Positions 6,817 through 17,447 of a DNA stretch of 35,515 bases are shown piece after piece. Made by a program: the position numbers and the translations under genes. Under the pieces are notes generated by a model, which saw only the letters and a list, made by a program, of their open reading frames with translations, ran no database searches and had not been told where the DNA came from. The stretch is from Oscillospiraceae bacterium. Lineage in GTDB: Bacteria; Bacillota; Clostridia; Oscillospirales; CAG-272. The stretch's first letter is position 1, and each line of letters opens with the position of its first letter. The stretch is from assembly GCA_015064135.1 (NCBI GenBank), contig SVSU01000010.1, forward strand, positions 1-35,515, written 5' to 3'.

Positions 6817-6845
6817 TTTCATAATCGTTACTGTCGATTATGAAA
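6817..6845. promoter_or_regulatory. 11-bp inverted repeat upstream of dnaA
   Basis: TTTCATAATCG (6817-6827) and CGATTATGAAA (6835-6845) are perfect inverted arms around a 7-base spacer. The site is about 100 bp upstream of the dnaA -35 box and is a candidate operator. Confidence 0.5.
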
Positions 6846-6944
6846 AAAACGACAAACGACGTGCATTCAATACGTCTGTAATAAACACCACATCCGCTAA
6901 AGCAAAAAACAACCACCTCCCACACAAAGAATCTTGTTGTTTGC

Positions 6945-6973
6945 TTGACAATTATCTGTTTTTATGGTATAAT
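6945..6973 (+). promoter_or_regulatory. Sigma-A promoter of dnaA
   Basis: A perfect TTGACA (6945-6950) and a perfect TATAAT (6968-6973) are 17 bp apart. The start codon is 47 bases downstream of the -10 box. I see no clear DnaA boxes between promoter and gene. Confidence 0.88.
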
Positions 6974-7019
6974 AAATTGAGTATTTTTATATTATAATGT
7001 AACATTTTCGGAGGAAAAC

Positions 7020-8483
7020 ATGCCATCCAAAAATTCAGGAGATCTACTTGTGATCTGGCAGCTCCTTGACAGCATGATGAGGCAGGAACTGAATATGCCG
7101 GAGCTTGCTTACAACCTTTTTTTCGGTAATCTCCATCTCATCTCCCTTGACTCGCAGACGGCTGTTTTTGTCTGTGAACATGAATCAAAACAGGATGTTC
7201 TGAAAAACAGATATTCCAATATACTCAGCAATACCCTGGAGCGCATTCTCGGATATAAGCCCGATGTGATAATCGAAGTTGACAATACCCTGGCGCCCGA
7301 GATCCCGGACAACGGATCGGTCAACTCTCCCGTAAAAATCGCAAAGGACAATATGGCAAAAAAAGACAGGGAAAACGATGCATTCAATTACAAAACCTCC
7401 GACAGAATGCCTGATTTTTCTCCTGCCGTAAATCCTGCTACCCCGAAATCCGCGGAAAGACGGCTGACATACAACGAGGACTATACGTTCGAAAACTTCT
7501 TTGTTGGAGATTCCAACAGTTTTGCCCACGGTGCCGCAGTTTCCGTTGCGGAAAATATCGGAAGAAAAATCAACCCTCTTTTCATTTACGGTGATTCCGG
7601 TCTCGGCAAAACACACCTGATGTATGCCATTGCAAACAAGGCTCTTCAGAGAGATCCCAACATGAACGTGATTTTTGTCAAAGGTGAAGAGTTCATGAAT
7701 GAGCTGATTGAAGCCATCCGTGTACAATCAAATGCCGCATTCCGCGAAAAATACAGGAAAGCGGATATGCTCCTCATCGACGATATTCAGTTCATTGCCG
7801 GAAAAGAATCCACACAGACAGAATTTTTCCATACCTTCGATGCCCTGTACGAAGACCACAAGCAGATCGTTCTCACATCAGACAAGCCTCCGAAGGAAAT
7901 GGCAGGACTGGAGGAGAGAATCCGTTCCCGCTTTGAAAGCGGTTTGATCGCAGATATTCAGCCTCCGGACTATGAATTGAGAACGGTTATCTTAAAAAGT
8001 AAAGCTGCTCAAAACAATCTTGATATTCCCATGGATGTTATCGATTTTTTAGCGCAGAACATTCAGTCGAATATCAGACAGATCGACGGCGTAATCAAAA
8101 AGCTGGGCGCAAAGAATCTTCTCTCCGGTATGCCTATTACCATGGATATGGTAGTAACCACCGTCCCCGAGTATCTTCGTGATACGGAGCCTGTTGGGGA
8201 TCTTGTAAAGCGCATCGTGGAAACCGTTTCAAAGAAGCTGAATGTACCTGTTGCGGAAATTATGGGAGACTCAAGAAAAAAAGCAATCAAAAATGCAAGA
8301 AATGTCTCCATGTATATTATCCGCAGCATGACACAAATGTCTCTTCCTCAGATCGGCACCACCTTCAAAAGGGACCACAGTACTGTTCACTCCAATATTT
8401 CCATGATCGAGAACCAGCTGCTGACGGATTCTGCTTTTGAAGCATCGGTAAACGATATTATTAAAGAAATCAAGCGCTCTTAA
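7020..8483 (+). CDS. dnaA: Chromosomal replication initiator DnaA
   Basis: DnaA binds DnaA boxes in oriC and, with ATP, forms the filament that opens the origin and loads the helicase. The 487-residue protein has domain I (about 1-85), a variable linker (about 90-145), and the AAA+ domain with Walker A GDSGLGKT (191-198), Walker B LLIDDIQF and the arginine-finger region EERIRSRFESGL. The C-terminal helix-turn-helix ends in the signature region DHSTVHSNIS (452-461). This differs from the usual DHSTV-(I/L/M)-H-A pattern just after TV, which may matter for box recognition. The ribosome binding site GGAGG sits 6 bases before the ATG. dnaA is the first plus-strand gene, and the next 872 bases form the presumed oriC. 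Confidence 0.98.
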   Translation: MPSKNSGDLLVIWQLLDSMMRQELNMPELAYNLFFGNLHLISLDSQTAVFVCEHESKQDVLKNRYSNILSNTLERILGYKPDVIIEVDNTLAPEIPDNGSVNSPVKIAKDNMAKKDRENDAFNYKTSDRMPDFSPAVNPATPKSAERRLTYNEDYTFENFFVGDSNSFAHGAAVSVAENIGRKINPLFIYGDSGLGKTHLMYAIANKALQRDPNMNVIFVKGEEFMNELIEAIRVQSNAAFREKYRKADMLLIDDIQFIAGKESTQTEFFHTFDALYEDHKQIVLTSDKPPKEMAGLEERIRSRFESGLIADIQPPDYELRTVILKSKAAQNNLDIPMDVIDFLAQNIQSNIRQIDGVIKKLGAKNLLSGMPITMDMVVTTVPEYLRDTEPVGDLVKRIVETVSKKLNVPVAEIMGDSRKKAIKNARNVSMYIIRSMTQMSLPQIGTTFKRDHSTVHSNISMIENQLLTDSAFEASVNDIIKEIKRS

Positions 8484-9182
8484 CATAATGTTGGGATTTT
8501 GGGGGATTTTTCACATTCTTCAACAACGTAATGTGTGTGTTTTCAACATTCTTTTCCACAACCTGTGGGAAACTTCATGGAAAAGATGTGGAAAAACTAT
8601 GGAAAACCCCCGAAATTCCACAGGCCTATTTATGATACTCCGGACAAACCTGTTTTTTCCCCATTTTCTTACTTTATTTTTTCACAAAAACAAAAGTTTT
8701 CCTCAAAATTACCAACAGCACAAATTTTCATCTACCCTTTTGAAAAGTTTTGCATCAGGTTATCAAAAGGGATATTTCCCACCATTTTTCACGGGTTTTC
8801 AAAAGAAAGTTTTTGATTTGATAAACTTGTTGATAGTCGAAAGTTTTGTATAATCGGGGAGGGCGCCGTGAAAATATTGTCGATTTATGGAGAATGGGTG
8901 AGTTTTCAAAATTTCATAAACAGGAAAAAGAACGTTTTTTTTGAAAACTTCTTTTCCCGGCTTTTGAAAACTGTTTTGAGCTTATATTTGCTCCCGATGT
9001 GTCTAAAAACTCAATTTTATTTATTTTCATTATGAAAAGACGGCAAAAGAGGCTTTTTTTCACAAGAAAACAAAAGTCTTCCCATGAATAATTCTGATAT
9101 TTCCTTGTTTTCCACAGTTTCCACACCCCCTACGGCGACTGCTTCTAAAAATATAATCTATATATAAATATATAAACTTACT
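8484..9182. other. Presumed oriC, dnaA-dnaN spacer
   Basis: No gene is seen in the 872 bases 8484-9355. DnaA-box-like sequences are TTTTCAACA 8540-8548, TTTTCCACA 8552-8560, TGTGGGAAA 8564-8572, TGTGGAAAA 8587-8595, TATGGAAAA 8599-8607, TTTTCCACA 9108-9116 and GTTTCCACA 9117-9125. The last two abut and are followed by a GC-rich link (9126-9139) and an AT-rich stretch, the layout of the B. subtilis unwinding region. Five copies of TTTT(C/G)AAAA (8738, 8796, 8903, 8939, 8962) fill the middle. Genes change strand at this locus. Origin function is inferred. Confidence 0.85.
9142..9182 (+). other. AT-rich DNA unwinding element
   Basis: About 40 nearly pure A/T bases with alternating TA steps follow the boxes at 9108-9125 after a GC-rich link. 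In B. subtilis the matching segment carries DnaA-trios and melts first. Here the trios are not convincing: only CTTCTA at the left edge resembles them. Confidence 0.65.
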
Positions 9183-9202
9183 TACATCGCGTCTGTCCGG
9201 CT

Positions 9203-9245
9203 ACCAAACATTGGTTACCAAATATTGGTTACCGAATATATTCGG
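9203..9245. promoter_or_regulatory. Three stacked palindromes between oriC and dnaN
   Basis: ACCAAACATTGGT (9203-9215), ACCAAATATTGGT (9217-9229) and CCGAATATATTCGG (9232-9245) are adjacent palindromes with centres about 14-15 bp apart. The junctions read GGTTACC, which resembles the TTACC/GGTAA halves in the rpmH leader. They may be operator sites for dnaN or part of the origin. The binding protein is unknown, and I find no convincing -35/-10 pair for dnaN. Confidence 0.6.
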
Positions 9246-9355
9246 AAAGCGAAAATTTATCATGGCAATTAAGCGGGGAAAACCGTATTTTTTCGCTGTG
9301 CATATAAAATTTTCTCCTCCGAGAACAACTGATAAAGAAAGGTACGGCTTCAATT

Positions 9356-10594
9356 ATGAAAGTTTCATTTGACAAGCAACAGCTCTTATCCGCCCTTACC
9401 TCCGCTGCGGGAATTTCTCAGGCAAAAAATACAATCTCTACAATTGAAGGACTTCTTTTTGAGTGTCCGCCCAATGAGGAATACGGCGAGTACGACGGTG
9501 AAAAAAATAATGTATGCCGTATCTCCGCGTTCGACCTCGAAAAAGGTCTTCGCATGACGGTAGACTGCAATATTTCCGAAGAAGGAACCTATATTATCAA
9601 CACGAGCAAGATTCTTCAGATTGTAAGAGTTCTTCCGGACGGAGAAATTACCATTGAAATTGATGAAAAAAATAAAGTGACGGTAAAAGGCGGTCAATCG
9701 GGCTTTGAAATAACGGCAGCGAACGGTGTGGATTTTCCCGCTATGCCTCTGCTTTCCGGTGACAGAATGTTTACCATTCCTCAATACCTTCTCAGAGAAA
9801 GAATAGACGAAACTTCTTTCGCTGTGGCTGTAAATGATCAAAGACCTGCATTCAATGGTGCGCTTTTTAAAATCAGAAACGGTGAATTGACGGTTGTAGG
9901 ATGCGATACGAACAGACTTGCTGTTTCCAAGTGTGTCCTTGAAAATTCCGATATTCCCGATACGGACGTGATTATTCCCGGGAAATTCCTTACTGAGTTA
10001 TCAAAAATGCTGAAGGATTCTGAGGATGAAGTGACTATTATCATCGGAAGAAAGCATATAATATTTAAGATAGATTCCGTCTGGTTCTTCACAAGAATGA
10101 TAGAAGCGGAGTATATGGATTACGAAAAAGTTCTTCCCAAATCCTACATGACTCAGGTATACGTCAATCGCCGTGACCTCATCGCCGCCATTGACCGTGC
10201 ATCCATCATTACCGAGGACAAGCTGGGCGGTAATACCAAACCTCCGGTTAAGATAGATTTCAAAAACGGATGCATTGAACTGTTTTCCATTTCCCAGGGA
10301 GGCAGCGTGTTTGAGAAAGTTTCCTGTGCCATGGACGGTGCCGATCTGACCATCGGTTTTACCTGCCGGCTTCTTCTCGAATCGTTAAAGAGCTGCCCCG
10401 AAGATTGTGATACTCTCCGCATTCGTCTCAACAAGGCGACTATGGGTATCGTAATTGAGCCTACCGAGGGCTCGGGACTTATTAACGCTGTTCCCGATCC
10501 CGAGATTTTCGGGGATCGAGCTCTTGATGTGAAAGAAGAACGAGAGGACGATAAGTCAAGTTTCCTCTATTTTGTTATGCCGAGAAGGCTGTAA
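9356..10594 (+). CDS. dnaN: DNA polymerase III beta subunit (sliding clamp)
   Basis: The clamp encircles DNA and tethers DNA polymerase III. The 412-residue protein shows the three-domain clamp pattern, with landmarks DFPAMPLL, the LAVSK strand that follows GCDTNR, and the C-terminal YFVMPRRL that helps form the partner-binding pocket. It is about 35-45 residues longer than usual. The extra residues include an acidic loop after LFECPPNEEYGEYDG and a second insertion shortly before the C-terminus (VPDPEIFGDRALDVKEE). The start is supported by family alignment; AAGAAAGG lies 13 bases upstream, longer than ideal. remB follows after 5 bases, so the two are probably co-transcribed. Confidence 0.96.
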   Translation: MKVSFDKQQLLSALTSAAGISQAKNTISTIEGLLFECPPNEEYGEYDGEKNNVCRISAFDLEKGLRMTVDCNISEEGTYIINTSKILQIVRVLPDGEITIEIDEKNKVTVKGGQSGFEITAANGVDFPAMPLLSGDRMFTIPQYLLRERIDETSFAVAVNDQRPAFNGALFKIRNGELTVVGCDTNRLAVSKCVLENSDIPDTDVIIPGKFLTELSKMLKDSEDEVTIIIGRKHIIFKIDSVWFFTRMIEAEYMDYEKVLPKSYMTQVYVNRRDLIAAIDRASIITEDKLGGNTKPPVKIDFKNGCIELFSISQGGSVFEKVSCAMDGADLTIGFTCRLLLESLKSCPEDCDTLRIRLNKATMGIVIEPTEGSGLINAVPDPEIFGDRALDVKEEREDDKSSFLYFVMPRRL

Positions 10595-10599
10595 AAGAT

Positions 10600-10872
10600 A
10601 TGTTGATACACATCGGAGCAGGGTACCTTGTGAAAGAAGAAAATATCATCGGATATTTCGACATGGACGGCAAGGTTGACTCTGCGGTAACAAAAGAATT
10701 TTTGAAAAAAATGGAAAAGTCCGGCTGCTGCGATACGGCAGGCACCGATCTTCCGCGATCCTTTGTTCTGACTGCCGAAAAAAATCGGAGTGCAAAGAAG
10801 AAAACGGAAAAACGGAGTGACGATAAAGTTATATTCACTCATATATCTACTCAGGCGCTGAAAAAACGCTGA
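10600..10872 (+). CDS. remB: RemB-like DUF370 regulator
   Basis: This 90-residue protein resembles B. subtilis RemB (YaaB): M-x-HIG-x-x-x-x-V (1-10), a VDSAVTKEFLKKMEKSG segment, then PRSFVLT, and a C-terminal STQALKKR. RemA and RemB are known as regulators of matrix genes; the biochemical role of RemB is less clear. In B. subtilis the gene lies between recF and gyrB. Here it follows dnaN directly, with recF and yaaA missing. A basic insert (about 60-75) precedes the last strand. It starts 5 bases after dnaN stops. Confidence 0.85.
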   Translation: MLIHIGAGYLVKEENIIGYFDMDGKVDSAVTKEFLKKMEKSGCCDTAGTDLPRSFVLTAEKNRSAKKKTEKRSDDKVIFTHISTQALKKR

Positions 10873-10940
10873 GGGAGAAGTGAATATTTTGTAAGTAATT
10901 ATTTTGCGATAAAGTAACGTAAAAAACGGTTCTGTCGTAG

Positions 10941-13160
<2,220 letters not shown>

Positions 13161-13163
13161 GTT

Positions 13164-14090
13164 ATGATTATTACCGTAACAGCGAATCCTGCGGTGGATG
13201 TGATATATTCCCTCAGAGATACCATTGTGTGCGCCGACCTCAACCGAGCATATGAGTCTCGTGTTTTTGCAGGGGGCAAGGGGATAAATGTTTCAAGGGC
13301 AATCAAATCTGCAGGCGGAGATTCCGAAGCTGCAGTTCTGCTCGGCGGTTATGTGGGCGGAATGCTTGAAAAGATGCTCTTATGTGAGGGAATGTCGGTG
13401 TTAAAAGTTCCCTCATTATGTGAAACAAGGGTTAATATATGCGCTGTATCCTCCAATGGAGATGCAACGGAAATAAATGCTCCGGGCGGTCCTGTTTCAT
13501 TTCAAGAACTTGAAAATCTTGCTTCGGTTGTAGTGGAAAAAGCGTCTTTCGGTGATGTTGTGATTCTTGCCGGAAGCCTTCCGAAGTGTGATAATTACGA
13601 TAAAAATCTTTTTTTGACAAACTTTATTTCCGATTTAAAGTCAAAAGGCTGCAAGGTCATTCTTGATTGCTCGGGAGATGCGCTTCGTGCTTCCGTTGAA
13701 GGTTCCTGTCCTCCCGATATTATCAAACCGAATTTTTGCGAGCTGATTGAGCTTGTTCCTGAGTTATCGAACGAAGATTTGTCAGATGAGGATAAAGTTT
13801 TTGAGATAACCGAAAAGGTTTGTGAAAAAATTGCGAAAAAAGGTATTTCTGTTCTTGCAACCTTGGGTTCTGCGGGTGCTTTGTACACTTCAAGCAATGC
13901 ACCGTCCGTTCATATAAGGCAGAAATCCTTTCATGTAGATCACATTTCAAATATAAAAGGGGCAGGGGATACCTTCCTCGGTACATTTGTTTATCATAAG
14001 TTTATCCTGAACAATGATGAAAAAACCTCCATGAACCATGCCGCAAAAGCTGCAGCGGATCATGTGGGCGGAAATTATAATTTAAATTGA
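13164..14090 (+). CDS. PfkB-family kinase (1-phosphofructokinase/LacC type)
   Basis: The 308-residue protein is a ribokinase/PfkB-fold sugar kinase. It has the N-terminal TVTANPAVDV (4-13), FAGGKGINVSRA (35-46), the substrate-region NAPGG, VILAGSLP, the nucleotide-site KPNFCEL, and the C-terminal motif GAGDTFLG with the catalytic Asp. The N-P-A-x-D opening and AGGKG pattern fit the FruK/LacC branch that phosphorylates fructose-1-P or tagatose-6-P. The exact substrate cannot be fixed from sequence, and no sugar transport genes are nearby. It starts 3 bases after gyrB and precedes gyrA, so it is read with the gyrase genes. The third codon positions look more AT-rich than in gyrB and gyrA. Confidence 0.9.
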   Translation: MIITVTANPAVDVIYSLRDTIVCADLNRAYESRVFAGGKGINVSRAIKSAGGDSEAAVLLGGYVGGMLEKMLLCEGMSVLKVPSLCETRVNICAVSSNGDATEINAPGGPVSFQELENLASVVVEKASFGDVVILAGSLPKCDNYDKNLFLTNFISDLKSKGCKVILDCSGDALRASVEGSCPPDIIKPNFCELIELVPELSNEDLSDEDKVFEITEKVCEKIAKKGISVLATLGSAGALYTSSNAPSVHIRQKSFHVDHISNIKGAGDTFLGTFVYHKFILNNDEKTSMNHAAKAAADHVGGNYNLN

Positions 14091-14147
14091 TATCATCCCG
14101 ATTTTTAGTAAAATTATCTTATGTTTTCTCCATAAGAGAGGTATAGA

Positions 14148-16712
14148 ATGGCAGATAAAAACAAGACTGTTAATATTGAATATCCCGATCAGAAGATCGT
14201 GCCGATCAACATGGAAAAAGAAGTCAGAAAGTCCTTTATTGAATATTCCATGTCCGTTATCGTGTCCCGCGCTCTTCCTGATGCCAGAGACGGTATGAAA
14301 CCGGGTCAGAGGCGCATCCTTTATGCTATGTATGAGGATAATCTCACCTATGACAAGCCCTTCCGTAAGTCCGCTACCACAGTAGGTGACGTGCTCGGTC
14401 GATATCATCCCCACGGTGATACTGCGGTTTATCACACTATGGTCCGCATGGCGCAGCCTTTTTCTTACAGATATACACTCGTAGAAGGTCATGGTAACTT
14501 CGGATCCGTGGACGGCGACGGACCTGCGGCATACCGTTATACTGAGGCGAAGTTGTCCCGTCTTTCCAACGAGATGATGCGTGATATTGATAAGGATGTT
14601 ATCAAGTGGGATATGAACTTTGATAACAGCCGCAAGGAACCCTCTGTGCTGCCTGCCAGATTCCCAAATCTTCTTGTAAACGGCGCGGTAGGTATTGCAG
14701 TCGGTATGGCTACAAATATCCCCCCTCATAATCTCGGTGAGGTTATTGACGGTACTATTTATCTTATGGACAATCCCGATGCCGGAGTCAGCGAGCTGAT
14801 GCAGTTTATCAAGGGACCCGATTTCCCCACCTGTGCTTCCATTTACGGTACATCAGGTATCATTGAAGCATACACCACAGGCCGGGGAAGGGTGATGGTT
14901 CGTTCCACTGCCGTTGTTGAGGAGGAAAATCACCGCATTATCTTCACCGATATTCCTTACATGGTCAACAAATCCGAGCTTATCAAGACCATGGCGGACA
15001 ACGTTCGTGAAAAGCGCATCGAGGGTGTCACCGATATCCGTGACGAAAGCGGACGAAACGGTATGCGTATCGTTGTAGACTGCCGCCGTGATGCAAATCT
15101 GCAGATCGTTCTGAACCAGTTCTACAAGTATACTGAATTGCAGAGCACCTGCGCTGTTAATATGCTTGCCCTTGTAAACGGAGAGCCTAAAGTGCTGAAT
15201 CTTCGTCAGATTCTCAACGTTTACATTGACCATCAGGAAAAAGTAATCGTAAACCGTGTCAAGTTTGACTTGAACAAGGCACTTCACGAGGCACATATCA
15301 ATGAAGGCTACAAAATTGCCATAGACCACATTGATGAAGTGATCTCTATTATACGAAATTCTCCCGACACACCGACTGCAAGAGAAAATCTGCGTGTACG
15401 ATTTGAACTTTCCGAAGAACAGGCACAGGCTATCGTTAATATGACCCTCGGCAGACTTTCAGGTATGGAACGTCAGAAAGTTGAATCAAAGCTGGCTGAG
15501 CTTTATGCTGCCATCGATGAATACAGGGGCATCCTTGCCGACGAAGGAAAGATCAAGCAGATCATTAAGGATGAACTTACCGAAATAAAGAATCGCTTCG
15601 GTGATGAAAGACGGACTACCATTGAAACAGTTGAAAATGAAATTCTCCTTGAAGATCTGATCGAACGCCACAACGCGGTAATTACCTTGACTCATCAGGG
15701 ATATATCAAGCGTCAGCCTTCCGATACCTATTCCGCACAGCGAAGAGGCGGCAAAGGTATTATCGGCATGACAACAAAGGAAGAGGACTATATCGAACGC
15801 GTTGTTGTTGCCGATTCTCACTCTCACCTTATGCTGTTCACTTCAAAGGGTCGGGTTCATGTGATGAAAGCATACAGGATTCCCGAGGCGAGCAGAACGT
15901 CCAAAGGGTCGAATATTATCAATCTTATAGAAATTGAACCGGGTGAGACCATCACCGCCATGCTTTCCGTAGCTCAGCTTAATGCGGAATCGGAAGAAAA
16001 CGATTTCCTTGTTATGATAACAAGAAGAGGAGTCATAAAGCGCACTCGACTTTCTGAATATGCAGTTCAGCGCCGCGGCGGTAAGATCGCACTTACCCTT
16101 GATGAGGGCGACGAGCTTATCTTTGTTGCCAATACCAAGGGTGAATCGGATATTATGATCGCCACAAAACAGGGTAATGCTGCAAGATTTGATGAAAACA
16201 GAGTTTCGGTTATAGGAAGAACAGCTCGCGGCGTCAAGGGTATTACACTCAGAAGCGACGATGAGGTTGCGGGTGCCTGCATTATTGAAAAAACACCCGG
16301 ATGGGCTGATACACACAGCCTCCTCTGTATAACCGAAGGTGGTTTCGGAAAGAGAATGTCGCCCGATCTCTTTGAAGCAAAGGGAAGAGGTATTATGGGT
16401 GTTATTTGCCAGAAGGTATCCGATAAAACCGGCTGCCTGACGGGAATTGCTATTGTTACCGATAATGACGATATTCTTATGATAACAAACGACGGTACCA
16501 TGATTCGTACTCCTGCTGATGGAATCCCCATGTATGGCAGAAGTGCTTCGGGTGTAATTGTCATGCGTCTTGCTGACGGCGCATCTCTTGTGAATTTTGC
16601 TCTTACCGAAAAGGAATCGGAGGAAATTGACGAGGAGTACGGTGATGAAGGTTCCGAAGAGGTGGAGAAGGACGATTCTTCTGAGATTGAATCCGTCGGA
16701 TCTGAGGAATAA
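14148..16712 (+). CDS. gyrA: DNA gyrase subunit A
   Basis: GyrA carries the breakage-reunion site of gyrase. The 854-residue protein has the winged-helix region with [12 protein letters not shown] (85-96), catalytic Tyr131 in YRYTEAKL, the coiled-coil arms, and a C-terminal beta-pinwheel containing the gyrase-specific GyrA box QRRGGKG, which marks it as GyrA rather than ParC. It ends in a strongly acidic tail of about 35 residues. The two key quinolone-site positions (E. coli Ser83 and Asp87) are Thr92 and His96. AGAGAGG lies 7 bases before the ATG. It is separated from the pfkB-family gene by 57 bases holding a small inverted repeat (CTTATG/CATAAG). A lipoprotein gene starts 8 bases after the stop. 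Confidence 0.97.
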   Translation: MADKNKTVNIEYPDQKIVPINMEKEVRKSFIEYSMSVIVSRALPDARDGMKPGQRRILYAMYEDNLTYDKPFRKSATTVGDVLGRYHPHGDTAVYHTMVRMAQPFSYRYTLVEGHGNFGSVDGDGPAAYRYTEAKLSRLSNEMMRDIDKDVIKWDMNFDNSRKEPSVLPARFPNLLVNGAVGIAVGMATNIPPHNLGEVIDGTIYLMDNPDAGVSELMQFIKGPDFPTCASIYGTSGIIEAYTTGRGRVMVRSTAVVEEENHRIIFTDIPYMVNKSELIKTMADNVREKRIEGVTDIRDESGRNGMRIVVDCRRDANLQIVLNQFYKYTELQSTCAVNMLALVNGEPKVLNLRQILNVYIDHQEKVIVNRVKFDLNKALHEAHINEGYKIAIDHIDEVISIIRNSPDTPTARENLRVRFELSEEQAQAIVNMTLGRLSGMERQKVESKLAELYAAIDEYRGILADEGKIKQIIKDELTEIKNRFGDERRTTIETVENEILLEDLIERHNAVITLTHQGYIKRQPSDTYSAQRRGGKGIIGMTTKEEDYIERVVVADSHSHLMLFTSKGRVHVMKAYRIPEASRTSKGSNIINLIEIEPGETITAMLSVAQLNAESEENDFLVMITRRGVIKRTRLSEYAVQRRGGKIALTLDEGDELIFVANTKGESDIMIATKQGNAARFDENRVSVIGRTARGVKGITLRSDDEVAGACIIEKTPGWADTHSLLCITEGGFGKRMSPDLFEAKGRGIMGVICQKVSDKTGCLTGIAIVTDNDDILMITNDGTMIRTPADGIPMYGRSASGVIVMRLADGASLVNFALTEKESEEIDEEYGDEGSEEVEKDDSSEIESVGSEE

Positions 16713-16719
16713 CTTTTTG

Positions 16720-17388
16720 ATGGTGAAAATTATGGTTTCACGTGAAACATTATTGTTTAAGAAGTTTGCTTGTGCGATACTTGCATTTCTTTTGTGTCCT
16801 TTATTCGCATCGTGTGATAAGGCTGAGTATACCGACGAGGATGTAAAAAATGCCATATATGAGCTTCTGCCTCTGTCTTTTGAATTGAACGATATTTACT
16901 TTGGCGAAGGACTTCCCATTTCTGATGACAGAGCAGATGTTGAACGATTTTATGCATCTTTTGCCAGTGATATTGAAGCTGTAAACTATCATCCTGTGGC
17001 GGAGGATTGTATTTATCAAAGCGAATCGGATATCAAAGAGGCAACCGAGCGTGTTTTTTCAGAGCAATACTGCAGTTACCTGTATGAGCTTGCCTTTACG
17101 GGAATCAGCGCTGTATTTAATGAAGGAACAGAGGAACAGATCACATCAACGGCAGCATATGCGAGATATATGCAATCAGGAGATGTTCTGACTGTCCGTT
17201 TGGATCTTCCCTATGAAGCCATGGAGCTTGGAAGAGTATATGATTTTGAATCCATGGAAGTTGTGGAAAAGACAAAATCATATGCCATCGTAAATATATC
17301 AAGCGAAATGAACGGAATCAATGCCGATGTTGAGCTGAAGCTGCTTGTTACCGAAAACGGTTTCAGACTTGACACTCCCACATACTAA
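16720..17388 (+). CDS. Predicted lipoprotein of unknown function
   Basis: I do not recognise this 222-residue protein. It has a basic start, a hydrophobic core (about 16-30) and Cys32 in LFASC, a plausible though non-ideal lipobox (Phe at -3), so it is probably a lipid-anchored surface protein. The mature part is acidic and free of obvious repeats. I start at the ATG at 16720, which has GAGGA about 11 bases upstream inside the end of gyrA; a second ATG at 16732 would also keep the signal peptide. The codons for Met-Val-Ser-Arg-Glu-Thr (16732-16749) coincide with a parS-like site. It follows gyrA by 7 bases and ends in a shared terminator. Confidence 0.75.
   Translation: MVKIMVSRETLLFKKFACAILAFLLCPLFASCDKAEYTDEDVKNAIYELLPLSFELNDIYFGEGLPISDDRADVERFYASFASDIEAVNYHPVAEDCIYQSESDIKEATERVFSEQYCSYLYELAFTGISAVFNEGTEEQITSTAAYARYMQSGDVLTVRLDLPYEAMELGRVYDFESMEVVEKTKSYAIVNISSEMNGINADVELKLLVTENGFRLDTPTY
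16734..16749. promoter_or_regulatory. parS: parS-like site within a coding sequence
   Basis: GGTTTCACGTGAAACA matches the ParB-binding consensus TGTTTCACGTGAAACA at 15 of 16 positions, with only the first base differing. It lies in the signal-peptide codons of the lipoprotein gene, 3.1 kb from parA's parS-side and 2.2 kb from the 3' end of parB. Confidence 0.85.
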
Positions 17389-17435
17389 AAAAATGCAGCT
17401 GCATGAAGGAGATTTCCCTATATGCAGCTGCATTT
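17387..17435 (-). terminator. Terminator between convergent genes
   Basis: Arms AAATGCAGCTGCAT (17391-17404) and ATGCAGCTGCATTT (17422-17435) form a 14-bp perfect stem. Seven Ts follow on the minus strand (plus As 17387-17393), so it ends the MORN-gene transcript. On the plus strand the T-rich TTTGTATTTCTTT may also stop gyrA-lipoprotein transcripts. Each arm contains the 12-bp palindrome ATGCAGCTGCAT. Confidence 0.85.
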
Positions 17436-17447
17436 GTATTTCTTTAA

